64,000 bases of DNA from the NCBI GenBank assembly GCA_035380245.1, contig DAOSXA010000002.1, positions 1 to 64,000 on the forward strand. Direction: 5' to 3'. Both the position numbers and the translations under genes were made by a program. Under the pieces are notes generated by a model, which made no database searches, was not told the origin of the DNA, and saw nothing but the letters and a program-made list of their open reading frames with translations. This DNA comes from Candidatus Zixiibacteriota bacterium (GTDB taxonomy: Bacteria > Zixibacteria > MSB-5A5 > GN15 > FEB-12). Shown here piece by piece: positions 54,062 to 63,021 of the stretch. The first letter of the stretch is position 1; the number at the start of each line of letters is the position of its first letter.

Positions 54062-55384
54062 CTATACTCCAGCGAAGGAAATATCTTTGAACAAAAGGCT
54101 CGGTCGGATGATACTGGAATAGCGATAGACATCGTTGCCGACCTCAGCCAGACTCCCCCAGAGATCGAGAGTGTTGCCGGAAATGTTCATCTCGTTCACC
54201 GGCTGGGTAAGCGCCCCGTCTTCGATCAGCATACCGATAATACCGTAGGAGTAATCGCCGGTGGTGCTGTTGTTGTTGCCGCCGACGAAACTGGTCACGA
54301 AAATACCGTGTTTCACCTGGGCGATCAACTGGTCGAGATTCTTGTCGCCCAGTTCGAAGGTAAGGTTGGAGTAACCACCGGTTGTCGGTTTCATGCCTAA
54401 CTTGCGGCCGTAGTAGTCATCCACGAAATAGTGTTTAAGAACGCCTTTGTCGATCATGGTGCGATGTTTGGCCGCGATTCCCTCACCGTCGAAAAGGCGA
54501 GAGCCCATGCCGCGCGGAATAAAGGGATCATCGATCATGGTTAGTTTGTCGGAGGCGATTTTCTGCCCGAGTTTACCCTCAAGAAACGAGGACTTTTGTT
54601 GTAGAGCGCTGGCCTGCATGGGATAAGTGAGAGCGCCGATCATGCGTGAAGCGGCGCGGTTCTCGACCAGCATGTCGTAAATGCCTGAGGCCAGTTTCTT
54701 TTGTCCCAGTTGGCGCAGGGAACGTTGCACCGCCTCTTTTCCGCAGGCAGTTGGGTCCAGCAGATCAGCAATGTAATGCACCGGGGCATAGCTCCAGTCG
54801 GATACCTTGTGACCTTGACCGTCATCGACCGTGACTTCGACTCCGGACCCGAAATTGGTTGATTCCTGGGATCCCTGGAAACCGTTGGAATGCACTTTTA
54901 CCGAGCTGGATTTGCCGTCGTAATAGTAAGCGGTAGCGGATGTGACTTTATCGCTCGCGGCGCGAGCTACTTCTTCCATATTGGCGGCAATCTGAACCCG
55001 TTTCTCGGGCGTTACCTGATCGAGGCGAGCATCGTACAGCTCCAGGTCATGTGCTTCGCGACCTTCGTAAAGGGCTGGGTCCGGCAGGGTGCGATAAGGG
55101 TCGCTGTCCAGATATCTGGTCATGGCAACCGCCTCGCTGATGAAATGTTCGAGTGTCTCTTTGCGGATGTCGCAGGTGGAAGAACTGGAATACTTGCCGT
55201 CGATATAAAGCGCCAGGGAAAGAGAATTCTCGGTGGCTTCGGTAAGCCGGTCCAGTTTCCCGTCGCGATAATCGACATTGACGCCTCGGTCGTTGGTAAT
55301 GTTGACCTTCACTTCGGTAGCGCCGTGCGCTTTGGCGCGGCTTATTACCCAATCGGCCAGTAATAATCTATCGTTATTGTTCAT
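54062..55384 (-). CDS. tldE: TldE/PmbA-type metalloprotease partner
   Basis: 440 residues, the usual size for TldE (PmbA). The N-terminal region matches the family (VNITNDRGVNVDYRDGKLDR) and the C-terminal half has MIDDPFIPRGMGSRLFDGEG and the ending NEMNISGN. In characterised TldD/E pairs, TldE lacks the zinc motif and TldD carries the catalysis; together they degrade unfolded peptides or cut leader peptides (as in microcin maturation). It follows TldD by 31 nt, with CGAGGTAACGAAA before the ATG. No signal peptide is visible, unlike its partner. Confidence 0.9.
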   Translation of the reverse strand: MNNNDRLLLADWVISRAKAHGATEVKVNITNDRGVNVDYRDGKLDRLTEATENSLSLALYIDGKYSSSSTCDIRKETLEHFISEAVAMTRYLDSDPYRTLPDPALYEGREAHDLELYDARLDQVTPEKRVQIAANMEEVARAASDKVTSATAYYYDGKSSSVKVHSNGFQGSQESTNFGSGVEVTVDDGQGHKVSDWSYAPVHYIADLLDPTACGKEAVQRSLRQLGQKKLASGIYDMLVENRAASRMIGALTYPMQASALQQKSSFLEGKLGQKIASDKLTMIDDPFIPRGMGSRLFDGEGIAAKHRTMIDKGVLKHYFVDDYYGRKLGMKPTTGGYSNLTFELGDKNLDQLIAQVKHGIFVTSFVGGNNNSTTGDYSYGIIGMLIEDGALTQPVNEMNISGNTLDLWGSLAEVGNDVYRYSSIIRPSLLFKDISFAGV

Positions 55385-55415
55385 TTTCGTTACCTCGTTG
55401 TTGGATCGTCGGACC

Positions 55416-56954
55416 TTAGCCGGCGATGCCGCCCACGGTTATTGAGGAAACCTTGACAGTTGGCAGTCCCAGAGAAACCGGAACCGACTGGCCGCCCTTG
55501 CCGCAGGTCCAGACACCATTGTCAATCTCGAAATCATCGGCGACCATAGTCACCTTGGTCAGGACATCCGGACCGTTGCCGATGATATTTACGTCCTTGA
55601 TCGAGCTGGTCAGTTTACCGTTTTCGATAAGACGTCCCGATGCGACATAAAACGTGAAATCCCCCGGACCGATACGGACTTCGCCGTTGGTAAAGGCTTC
55701 TGCGAGGATGCCGCTTTTAGTTGAGGCGATAATTTCATCGCGCGTGTGCGGTCCCGGAGGCATGTATGTGTTGGTCATGCGCGGAAGCGGGGGGAAGCGG
55801 AATGATTGACGACGTCCGTTGCCGGTGGATTTGACCTGGTAATGCCTGGCGGAGATGCGGTCGTGCATGTAAGTCGTGAGGATACCGTCTTGAACGAGGT
55901 AGTTCTTTTGCGAATCATTGCCTTCATCGTCGCAGTTGATCGAGCCGCGTTCGGCGACCGTGGTACCGTCATCGACAATTGACACGAACTTCTCGGCGAC
56001 CGGTTTGCCGATCTTGTCGCTGAAGATCGATTCCCCTTTACGGTTGAAATCGGCTTCCATACCATGGCCGATTGCCTCGTGGAGTAGAATTCCGCTGGCG
56101 CCTGCGGCCAGAATGACCGGCATTTCACCCGCCGGTGGTTTGACCGCTGTGAACAACCGAGTGGTCCGTTCTACCGCTTCCCGGGCAACACGATCGATCG
56201 TTGCGTCGGTGAGACATTCCAAACCGCTGCGTGAGGCAAAACTGCGACCGCCGCTTTCGACTTTTCCATCCTGTTCGGCCGTACAACTGGCGTGGATGGT
56301 TACCATGGGTTGATAGTCACAAACGATACGACCGTCGGAGGTTGCCGCCATGATATACTTGGTCTCGTCGTTGAACCAGACTTTGGTCTTAATAAGTCGT
56401 GTGTCCTCTGTTTTCATGTGTTCGTTGAGGCGAGTAAGGAACGGCATTTTACGGTCAATGCCGACATCTTCCCAGGCGGTTTTGACCGGGTAATAATTGG
56501 GGATATCGTGAAGACTAACTTTGGCCGGCGGGGCGGTTCTGGAATCGCTGGCGATATTGGCGGCTGTTTGAGCGGCCAGTTTCATGGCTGCCGGTGTGAT
56601 CTCCTCGGTGTAAGAGTATCCCGTCTGGTCACCCTCGATCACCCGGATACCTACCCCGAAATCGACATTGGCATAGGCACGGTTAACGGAGTCATCTTCC
56701 AGACCTACCCAGTTCGATATGGTGTGCTCGAAATAAAGATCGCAATAGTCGCCACCCTTTTCTAGGGCGGTTGCCATGATTTCCCTGATGGTGGCTTCAG
56801 TCACCCCGAAATGATCCAAATAACCGGATAGACGATCCGCATCCGGAATGCCAAAAGCTCTGGCGGGATCGATTCTCAAGAAGAATGGAATCGAGGCCAG
56901 AGCGATTCCCTTGGCGCTGGTAACCAGAAAGTCTCTGCGGGTTTGGTTTGCCAT
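55416..56954 (-). CDS. tldD: TldD metalloprotease with Tat signal
   Basis: 512 residues. H292-E293-AIG-H297 (LLHEAIGHGMEADF) is the HExxxH zinc motif that defines TldD, and GTVAER-type strands and the C-terminal VKNVNIIGNGPDVL-like region fit the family. The N-terminus (MANQTRRDFLVTSAKG, hydrophobic run, ARAFG) is a twin-arginine signal, so the protein should be folded in the cytoplasm and exported, which is unlike the cytoplasmic E. coli enzyme. CAGGAGAGCAGC precedes the ATG at 56954; an earlier ATG (56969) has no ribosome-binding site. It lies just upstream of tldE on the same strand. Confidence 0.92.
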   Translation of the reverse strand: MANQTRRDFLVTSAKGIALASIPFFLRIDPARAFGIPDADRLSGYLDHFGVTEATIREIMATALEKGGDYCDLYFEHTISNWVGLEDDSVNRAYANVDFGVGIRVIEGDQTGYSYTEEITPAAMKLAAQTAANIASDSRTAPPAKVSLHDIPNYYPVKTAWEDVGIDRKMPFLTRLNEHMKTEDTRLIKTKVWFNDETKYIMAATSDGRIVCDYQPMVTIHASCTAEQDGKVESGGRSFASRSGLECLTDATIDRVAREAVERTTRLFTAVKPPAGEMPVILAAGASGILLHEAIGHGMEADFNRKGESIFSDKIGKPVAEKFVSIVDDGTTVAERGSINCDDEGNDSQKNYLVQDGILTTYMHDRISARHYQVKSTGNGRRQSFRFPPLPRMTNTYMPPGPHTRDEIIASTKSGILAEAFTNGEVRIGPGDFTFYVASGRLIENGKLTSSIKDVNIIGNGPDVLTKVTMVADDFEIDNGVWTCGKGGQSVPVSLGLPTVKVSSITVGGIAG

Positions 56955-57155
56955 GCTGCTCTCCTGCAAGGTTTTCTATATCTGATGCTGTTGCTTGTAT
57001 ACCAATTCATTGCTCTATTACCTATGACGAAAAAATACGGCCGGGTATGCATTTCATTTGAGTTTTTTTCTGCTTCAGTTGCATTTCTTGACCCCAATAC
57101 CGTTGGGAGCTATTATTCCGGTATGCAGAATAAGGCTACCAGCAATAAGGAAGGC

Positions 57156-58667
57156 ATGCATTGGTCATGGCGGTTGAAAGCATTAATGGCCGTTTTGATC
57201 CTTATCGTTGTATGTGGATTGCTCGAACTGGCCGCTCATATGGTTGTCCCAGGTGCGGACAGTGAGACAAAAACTCCCCCAAATGTCGGCTGGCAGGCGG
57301 AGTTTTTCAGTCAATCTTTTGGCTGGCATGAGCCTGATCCGGAACTTCTCTGGAGGATGCGGCCCAAACTAGAGAATTCGTATCTCAGGACCAACTCCGA
57401 GGGACTGATCGGGGAAGAGGTAAGTCGCCCCAAACCTGACGGGACTTATCGTATTCTGCTGCTTGGTGATTCATCGCCGGTGGGATTGGGATTGCCGTCA
57501 TATCGGTATGCCTTCGGACCACAGGTGGAAGCGTTGGTGGAAGGGGAGTTGGGTTTCGAGAGGCCGGTGGAACTGGTCAATGCCTCGGTTTCGGGTTACA
57601 CCTCGGAACAGATCAGGCTCTGGCTGGAGCGGCACGGCTGGAGTTATGAACCTGATTTGGTATTGTTGTACTGTGGTAATAACGATGCCTCAATCTCAGG
57701 TATGGTGAGTGATCGAGATCTCCTGGCGGATCAGCGGATGACCGGATTACGCCGGTTGCTTGAAAAATCAGCTCTTTACAGGCTTATGAAGGCAATGCTC
57801 AAACCGGCAGAGTCGATAGCGGATGAGTCAAAACTGGTCGTAAGAGTTGAGCCTGAACGGTTCTCTGAAAATCTGGAGAATATCGCCGCTCAGTGCCGGG
57901 ATCACGACTGCCCGCTGATGGTGATAAAGCCGCCGGTGCCGTTACTCTGGCCGGCCGGTTTGCAATTCAAGCTGTTTGCCTTTCAGGAATCAGGTGAAGC
58001 GACGGTGCACATGCCTGAGGAGATGACTCGTATTCTTGGCCGTGATTTAAGATACTGTTTCGATTCCGCCGAAATAACCGAACGATACGGCAAAGCGGAC
58101 TGGTTCACGAAAACGGTCTATGCCAGCGCATATAAGGACTCACTCACACCAGCTCAGGCTGTCGAGCTGTATGAAGCTGAACTTGAGGGTGAAGGCGGTA
58201 ACGCGACTGTATACAATAACTTGGGCGTATCGCTATCTTCTGATAAGAAGTATGATCAAGCTGAAGTTGATTTTCATGAAGCCCGAACACGGTTTGCCTC
58301 GGAGCGATTGAGTAATCCCTCAATTGCCGAGTTGACCGCCGGATCCGTGTTTCTCTACAACCTTGGATACAACCGATATATCGGCGAGCGTTTCGGTGAC
58401 AGCAGTTTCGGTGATCCCTGGATTTATCTCGATTCAGCCTTGCAGGCAGATTTCTTTTCCCTGAGAATCAAGCGCGATTACTGGAATCGAATCGATTCTT
58501 TAGGACAAGAACCGGGGGTATATGTGGTTGACGCACCTCGGATGTTCGACCGCAATGATCGCGAACGGCTGTTTATCGACCATTGCCATCCCACCGTTAG
58601 AGGGCATTCATTGATCGCACTGCAGATTCTCGATGTGATGAGACTGAACCGGCTTTTACCGCGCTGA
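57156..58667 (+). CDS. Membrane-anchored SGNH-hydrolase-fold protein
   Basis: 503 residues. A single N-terminal helix (LKALMAVLILIVVCGLLELAA) anchors it. The SGNH/GDSL domain has block I LLLGDSSPVG (G104-D105-S106, Ser nucleophile), a 'YCGNND' block III and the C-terminal DHCHPTVRGH with the catalytic Asp and His. A TPR-like insert (YNNLGVSLSSDKKYDQAEVD) is placed late in the chain, before the catalytic Asp/His. Members of this fold deacylate or acylate surface glycans. Of the in-frame starts, 57156 follows AAGGAAGGC; 57123 is possible but has no site. It is convergent with glnA, with only two bases between the stops. Confidence 0.78.
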   Translation: MHWSWRLKALMAVLILIVVCGLLELAAHMVVPGADSETKTPPNVGWQAEFFSQSFGWHEPDPELLWRMRPKLENSYLRTNSEGLIGEEVSRPKPDGTYRILLLGDSSPVGLGLPSYRYAFGPQVEALVEGELGFERPVELVNASVSGYTSEQIRLWLERHGWSYEPDLVLLYCGNNDASISGMVSDRDLLADQRMTGLRRLLEKSALYRLMKAMLKPAESIADESKLVVRVEPERFSENLENIAAQCRDHDCPLMVIKPPVPLLWPAGLQFKLFAFQESGEATVHMPEEMTRILGRDLRYCFDSAEITERYGKADWFTKTVYASAYKDSLTPAQAVELYEAELEGEGGNATVYNNLGVSLSSDKKYDQAEVDFHEARTRFASERLSNPSIAELTAGSVFLYNLGYNRYIGERFGDSSFGDPWIYLDSALQADFFSLRIKRDYWNRIDSLGQEPGVYVVDAPRMFDRNDRERLFIDHCHPTVRGHSLIALQILDVMRLNRLLPR

Positions 58668-58669
58668 GT

Positions 58670-60082
58670 CTATATATCGTAATACATCTGGAATTCGTAC
58701 GGTGTCGGGCGAACTCGTATTTCGGTCACTTCCTTGCGCTTCAGAGTTTTCCAGTTATCCAGCAGATCCTCGGTAAATACCCCGCCTTCGATTAGATACT
58801 GATAATCGTGGTCGAGAGCGTTCAGGGCTTTATTGAGCGAAGTCGGTAGCTGGTGAATTTCGGCCAGCTCTTCAGGGGGAAGAGTGTCGAGATTTTTGTC
58901 GAGCGGCAAGCCCGGGTCGATCTTACGTTTGATACCGTCGATTCCGGCCATGAGCATGGCAGCGTAACCGAGATAGGGATTCATAGTGCCGTCTCCGGGA
59001 CGGAATTCGAACCGCATGGTTTTAGGCTCGCGCTGATAGCCCGGGATGCGAATACAGGCGGTTCTGTTGCCGACCGAATAGGTGCCGGCGACCGGAGCCT
59101 CGAAACCAGGAACGAGCCGTTTGAACGAATTGGTCGAGGGATTGGAGAAAGCCAGAATCGAGTCCACATGCTCCAGAACGCCGCCGATATAATACAATCC
59201 CATTTTCGAGAATTTAGCCGGTCCGTTTTTATCAAAAAAGACCGAACCGTTCTTGTCGGCCAGATACTGGTGAACGTGAAGCCCTGATCCCGGCTCGTTA
59301 AACAACGGCTTGGGCATGAAAGTGGCCGATTTGCCCATGCGGAAACAGTGGTTTTTAACGAAATACTTAATCAGCATCGACTGGTCCGCCATGCGCAGGA
59401 GCGGAGCGAACTTGGTCTCGATTTCGTGTTGACCGCCGCCGCCTACCTCATGGTGGTGGTATTTTATCTCGACACCGATACGCTGAAGCATGGCGCAGAT
59501 TTCTGAGCGAATGTTGAAGATGCGATCCATCGGCGGGGCGACATGGTAACCCTTTTTATAGGGAATCTTGTAGCCGAGATTCTCGTCGTCTTCTTCGGCG
59601 TTCCATTCCGCTTCGGTCGAATCGAGATAATAGAAGGCATGATCAGGACCCTGCCAGAAATTAACCTTGTCGAAAACGTAGAATTCGAACTCGGGTCCGA
59701 TCATTGAGGTCAGGCCGGGTTTGAATTTCTGGAGGTACTTAACGGCATCGGCCGCGACCCGGCGCGGATTACGTGAATAGGGGCGGATTTTATCGTCCAC
59801 GTCCATGATGTCACAGATCATCGACAGGGTTGGACGCTCGAAAAATGGATCGACGTAAGCAGTGATGGGATCCGGGATTTGGATCATATCGCCGCGTTCG
59901 ATCGACGAGAAACCGGGCATTGAGGAGCCGTCCACACCCACGCCGTATTTGAACAGGTCGGGGGTGAGAGAAGTGATCGGGATAGTGATATGGTGCCACA
60001 GTCCGGGCAAGTCGCTGATCTTCAGGTCGACAAACTCGATCTTATGGTCGAGTGCCATTTTCTTGAGCTGATCCAGAGTCAT
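58670..60082 (-). CDS. glnA: Glutamine synthetase type I
   Basis: 470 residues, the length of type I-beta enzymes. GVGVDGSSMPGFSSIERGDM, the metal-ligand block YYHHEVGGGGQHE, NRTACIRIPGYQ and RPGDGTMNPYLGYAAMLMAG are all intact, so it should make glutamine from glutamate, ammonia and ATP. The C-terminal DKNLDTLPPEE region aligns with the adenylylation segment NLYDLPPEE, but the tyrosine is Asp (D399). GGAAAGGACAATAG precedes the ATG. No GlnB/GlnE gene is near. It is convergent with the SGNH gene and divergent from the cyclodeaminase-like gene. Confidence 0.97.
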   Translation of the reverse strand: MTLDQLKKMALDHKIEFVDLKISDLPGLWHHITIPITSLTPDLFKYGVGVDGSSMPGFSSIERGDMIQIPDPITAYVDPFFERPTLSMICDIMDVDDKIRPYSRNPRRVAADAVKYLQKFKPGLTSMIGPEFEFYVFDKVNFWQGPDHAFYYLDSTEAEWNAEEDDENLGYKIPYKKGYHVAPPMDRIFNIRSEICAMLQRIGVEIKYHHHEVGGGGQHEIETKFAPLLRMADQSMLIKYFVKNHCFRMGKSATFMPKPLFNEPGSGLHVHQYLADKNGSVFFDKNGPAKFSKMGLYYIGGVLEHVDSILAFSNPSTNSFKRLVPGFEAPVAGTYSVGNRTACIRIPGYQREPKTMRFEFRPGDGTMNPYLGYAAMLMAGIDGIKRKIDPGLPLDKNLDTLPPEELAEIHQLPTSLNKALNALDHDYQYLIEGGVFTEDLLDNWKTLKRKEVTEIRVRPTPYEFQMYYDI

Positions 60083-60201
60083 CTATTGTCCTTTCCTGTA
60101 CCTCTCGAAATTTCTGGATCAAAGGTAATGTTTTTCGCCGAAAGCGCAAGGCCGAACGACAGAACCCGCAGGAATTCGATTGTGTAAACAACGCTAATTA
60201 C

Positions 60202-60230
60202 TTGTTGTTGTTTGCCCGCTCGACTATACT
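60202..60230 (+). promoter_or_regulatory. Sigma-70-type promoter of the cyclodeaminase-like gene
   Basis: TTGTTG (60202-60207), a 17-nt spacer and TATACT (60225-60230), 27 nt before the ATG. Confidence 0.6.
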
Positions 60231-60257
60231 TGTAGGACGACAATCAGGAGGAACAAT

Positions 60258-61235
60258 ATGCCTTTACTTCTTACGAAAGATGACGTAGCCAGGGTGCTAC
60301 AGATGTCTGACTGCATTAATGTGGTCGAAAAGGCCTTTGCCGAAATGGCCCACGGAACCGCGGTATTACCGCTTCGGATACCGATCACGCCGCCGGAAGG
60401 GCTATCCCTTTACATGCCGGCTTATTTAAAGGAACTCGGGGCGCTGGCCTGCAAGGTTGTGACGGTTTATAAAAATAATCCCAAACGGCACAATCTCCCG
60501 ACCGTGATCGGGAAAGTGCTGGTACAGAATCCGGACACCGGCGAGGTGGTTTGTATCATGGACGGCGGCTATCTCACGGCGGTTCGCACCGGAGCGGTCA
60601 GTGGTGTTGCGACTCGCTGGCTGGCACGTAAAGACGACGGCCTGGTCGCAGGTATCTTTGGCGCTGGAGTACAAGCTCAAATGCAGCTTTGGGCTGTTGC
60701 TGAAGCTCGCAAATTAAGTAAAGCCCTGGTTTACGATGTCTCCGATGAGGCGGCAACGAAATTCGCTAAATCGATGAGTGAAAAGCTCGGGCTTGAGGTC
60801 ATAAAAGCCTCTTTGGCGGATGAACTGCTGGCTTCCGATATTATTTGTACCGCGACTTCATCGGCCTCACCGCTGTTTGACGGCAACAAGGTGAAGGAAG
60901 GTACACACATTAACGGCATTGGAAGTCACACTCCCTTGACTCGTGAACTGGATACGGCCATTATTAAACGTTCTCGATTTATCGCGGATTCTTACGAGGC
61001 TTGTCTTAAGGAAGCCGGTGATATCATGATCCCGATTGAAGAGGGAGCCGTTACGGCTGATCATATCGCTGCCGATTTAGGTGAGATCATTACAGCCAGG
61101 AAACCTGCTCGCACCGACGACAAGGAGATTACTCTTTTCAAATCCAACGGTCTGGCGATCCAGGATGTTGCCGCGGCGAAGCTGGTTTACGATAAAGCAC
61201 TTGAGGCAGGTATCGGCATAAATGTCGATCTGTAG
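60258..61235 (+). CDS. Ornithine cyclodeaminase / alanine dehydrogenase family protein
   Basis: 325 residues. The NAD-binding motif is VAGIFGAGVQAQMQLWAV, and MDGGYLTAVRTGAVSGVATR is the family's substrate-contact loop (includes the arginine that binds the carboxylate). GEIITARKP and LFKSNGLAIQDVAAAKLVYD complete the mu-crystallin/OCD signature. Members act as ornithine cyclodeaminase, alanine dehydrogenase or imine reductase; the substrate cannot be told here. CAGGAGGAACAAT precedes the ATG, and promoter and terminator frame a single gene. Confidence 0.93.
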   Translation: MPLLLTKDDVARVLQMSDCINVVEKAFAEMAHGTAVLPLRIPITPPEGLSLYMPAYLKELGALACKVVTVYKNNPKRHNLPTVIGKVLVQNPDTGEVVCIMDGGYLTAVRTGAVSGVATRWLARKDDGLVAGIFGAGVQAQMQLWAVAEARKLSKALVYDVSDEAATKFAKSMSEKLGLEVIKASLADELLASDIICTATSSASPLFDGNKVKEGTHINGIGSHTPLTRELDTAIIKRSRFIADSYEACLKEAGDIMIPIEEGAVTADHIAADLGEIITARKPARTDDKEITLFKSNGLAIQDVAAAKLVYDKALEAGIGINVDL

Positions 61236-61260
61236 CCGTTGGACGACATTACTCAAATGA

Positions 61261-61288
61261 AAAGGCCGCTGAGTCAACAGCGGCCTTT
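61261..61288. terminator. Bidirectional rho-independent terminator
   Basis: A perfect 11-bp stem AAAGGCCGCTG / CAGCGGCCTTT with loop AGTCAA, between convergent stops at 61235 and 61317. T-rich tails flank it on both strands. Confidence 0.9.
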
Positions 61289-61316
61289 ATTTCTATCCAT
61301 CATACTCTCGGGTCGG

Positions 61317-62639
61317 TTATGGACAAGGCTGTGGCGCCGGCCCGCCGTTGAACATCCAGTCAACCAGGTAGACCAGGTCGGCAATGTCAATGGAGCCGTC
61401 GGCGTTGACATCGGCTTCTTCGAATATCGGCGGCGGCGGACCGGAGTTAAACATGTAGTTAACCAGGTAAACCAGGTCTGAAATGTCCGTGCCGTCGTCG
61501 ATGTAACCGTTGATATTGCCGCGAATGCCGACACAGTAGTCGAGTGTTTCGCAGGCATCGCCGATTCCATCCATATCGCTGTCGATCTGATCGGCGTTGG
61601 CTACGTCGGGGCAGTTATCTGTCAGGCCGCAGATGCCGTCACCATCGACATCGTTGGTAGAATCGTTCGGGCAGAAATCACAGACATCGCCGATGCCGTC
61701 GTTGTCGGCATCGAGTTGATTCGAGTTATAGTCGTCGGGACAATTATCACAAGCATCGGGGAAACCGTCGGTGTCGGTATCTTCCTGGCCCGGATTGTAA
61801 GCATCGGGGCAGTTGTCGCAGACATCGCCGATACCGTCGCCGTCGACATCGGACTGGTCGGCATTGGCTATATCGGGACAATTGTCGACATCTTCACAGA
61901 TTCCGTCGGAATCGTAATCGGGACAGCAATTGATGGATTGCGTTTCACCGTTGATCCACATGAAGGGATATCCGGGCGGGGTGGGCCAGAAGGCGTACCA
62001 GCCGTACCAGGCATCGCAGTAGTATTGGAAAATATGACAGGTGTCGACTTCCGGGGTAGTATCGAACATGAGCGACGGCAGCGGATACACACTGTTGGTG
62101 CTGATGTACTCGAGGCCGATAAAGAACGGGCCTTCAACGCAACAGTCGAGCGCCATTGTAACCGTACCTATGTTTGGATAACAGAAGTACGCCGAGTCAA
62201 ATTCAACGTATTGACGGCATATTTCTTCGCCGGGGCCATAGCAACTATCATAGCTTACCGCCAGATCATAAACAACGATATCGGCTCGCAACGGCCAGAC
62301 GCGCGGTCGCGGATCCCAACTGTTGGGCGGATCGAACAAAGTGAGTTGTATGGAGGTAATCTCCATAGGGGCGGCATCGGGGTGACAGTCGTCCGGGTCG
62401 AAATAGACCACGGTGCGCATACCGGCATCGAAACCGGAATAATAGCCGAGAACGCTGTCTTCAAGCCACATTTTGTAAAGGGTGCAACCGGCTCTCAACT
62501 CCGGGATTTTGAGTTCGCTAAGATCGAAGGTTGCTTTTTCCAAAGCTACATCTAACTTCTTGCAGTCGGACCAGGCGATACTCGATGCCAGGCCGACCAG
62601 CAGCGTCAGTGTAATCGACAGTATAATTGCCCGCTTCAT
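61317..62639 (-). CDS. Secreted protein with TSP3 repeats and dockerin tail
   Basis: 440 residues. A signal peptide (MKRAIILSITLTLLVGLASSIAWS) precedes an N-terminal beta domain (~25-235) with ten or so cysteines that I do not recognise. Five to six thrombospondin type 3 repeats (D.DGDGIGDVCDNCPD..N..Q) occupy ~240-368, and a dockerin-like module ends the chain (NINGYIDDGTDISDLVYLV; DVNADGSIDIADLVYLV). CGAGGTATTCAGC precedes the ATG. It is the eighth dockerin-tailed gene of the window and lies 52 kb from the main cluster. Confidence 0.88.
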   Translation of the reverse strand: MKRAIILSITLTLLVGLASSIAWSDCKKLDVALEKATFDLSELKIPELRAGCTLYKMWLEDSVLGYYSGFDAGMRTVVYFDPDDCHPDAAPMEITSIQLTLFDPPNSWDPRPRVWPLRADIVVYDLAVSYDSCYGPGEEICRQYVEFDSAYFCYPNIGTVTMALDCCVEGPFFIGLEYISTNSVYPLPSLMFDTTPEVDTCHIFQYYCDAWYGWYAFWPTPPGYPFMWINGETQSINCCPDYDSDGICEDVDNCPDIANADQSDVDGDGIGDVCDNCPDAYNPGQEDTDTDGFPDACDNCPDDYNSNQLDADNDGIGDVCDFCPNDSTNDVDGDGICGLTDNCPDVANADQIDSDMDGIGDACETLDYCVGIRGNINGYIDDGTDISDLVYLVNYMFNSGPPPPIFEEADVNADGSIDIADLVYLVDWMFNGGPAPQPCP

Positions 62640-63021
62640 GCTGAATACCTCGTGATCTTAAGATTCGATTTGACCTCTGGGTATGACATTCCGATTGCGT
62701 CGCCATTCGTGAGCGACGCCTTATTCCTGCCTCTGGGTTCAATATATCAGACAGCATTGCGGGTGTCAACGGAAAGAGAGGGCGGAAGACTCAATTGTCC
62801 ACGTTATTCTGTGGGCGGCAGACGTTCTAGTCTATCTCGGAATGAAATACGCGAGCGGTCAATACTACACGTGTTTGACTCAGGTTGGCAAGTAGTCGGG
62901 TGAGTTTCTTACTCCCTGGCTAATGAGTTCGCTCTGTACTTGTCGGGGCGATGTGAATTGCCTATCTTTACCCGAGTCATTCGAAGACACAGAGAGAACG
63001 GACACCAGAAAGGAGCAGGTC
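62640..63021. other. Divergent intergenic region with an inverted repeat
   Basis: The region separates the dockerin-tailed gene from the S9 peptidase gene. GCGTCGC (62697-62703) and GCGACGC (62713-62719) form a perfect 7-bp inverted repeat with a 9-nt centre, 58 nt upstream of the minus-strand gene: possible operator. No convincing -35/-10 pair was fixed for either gene. Confidence 0.45.
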
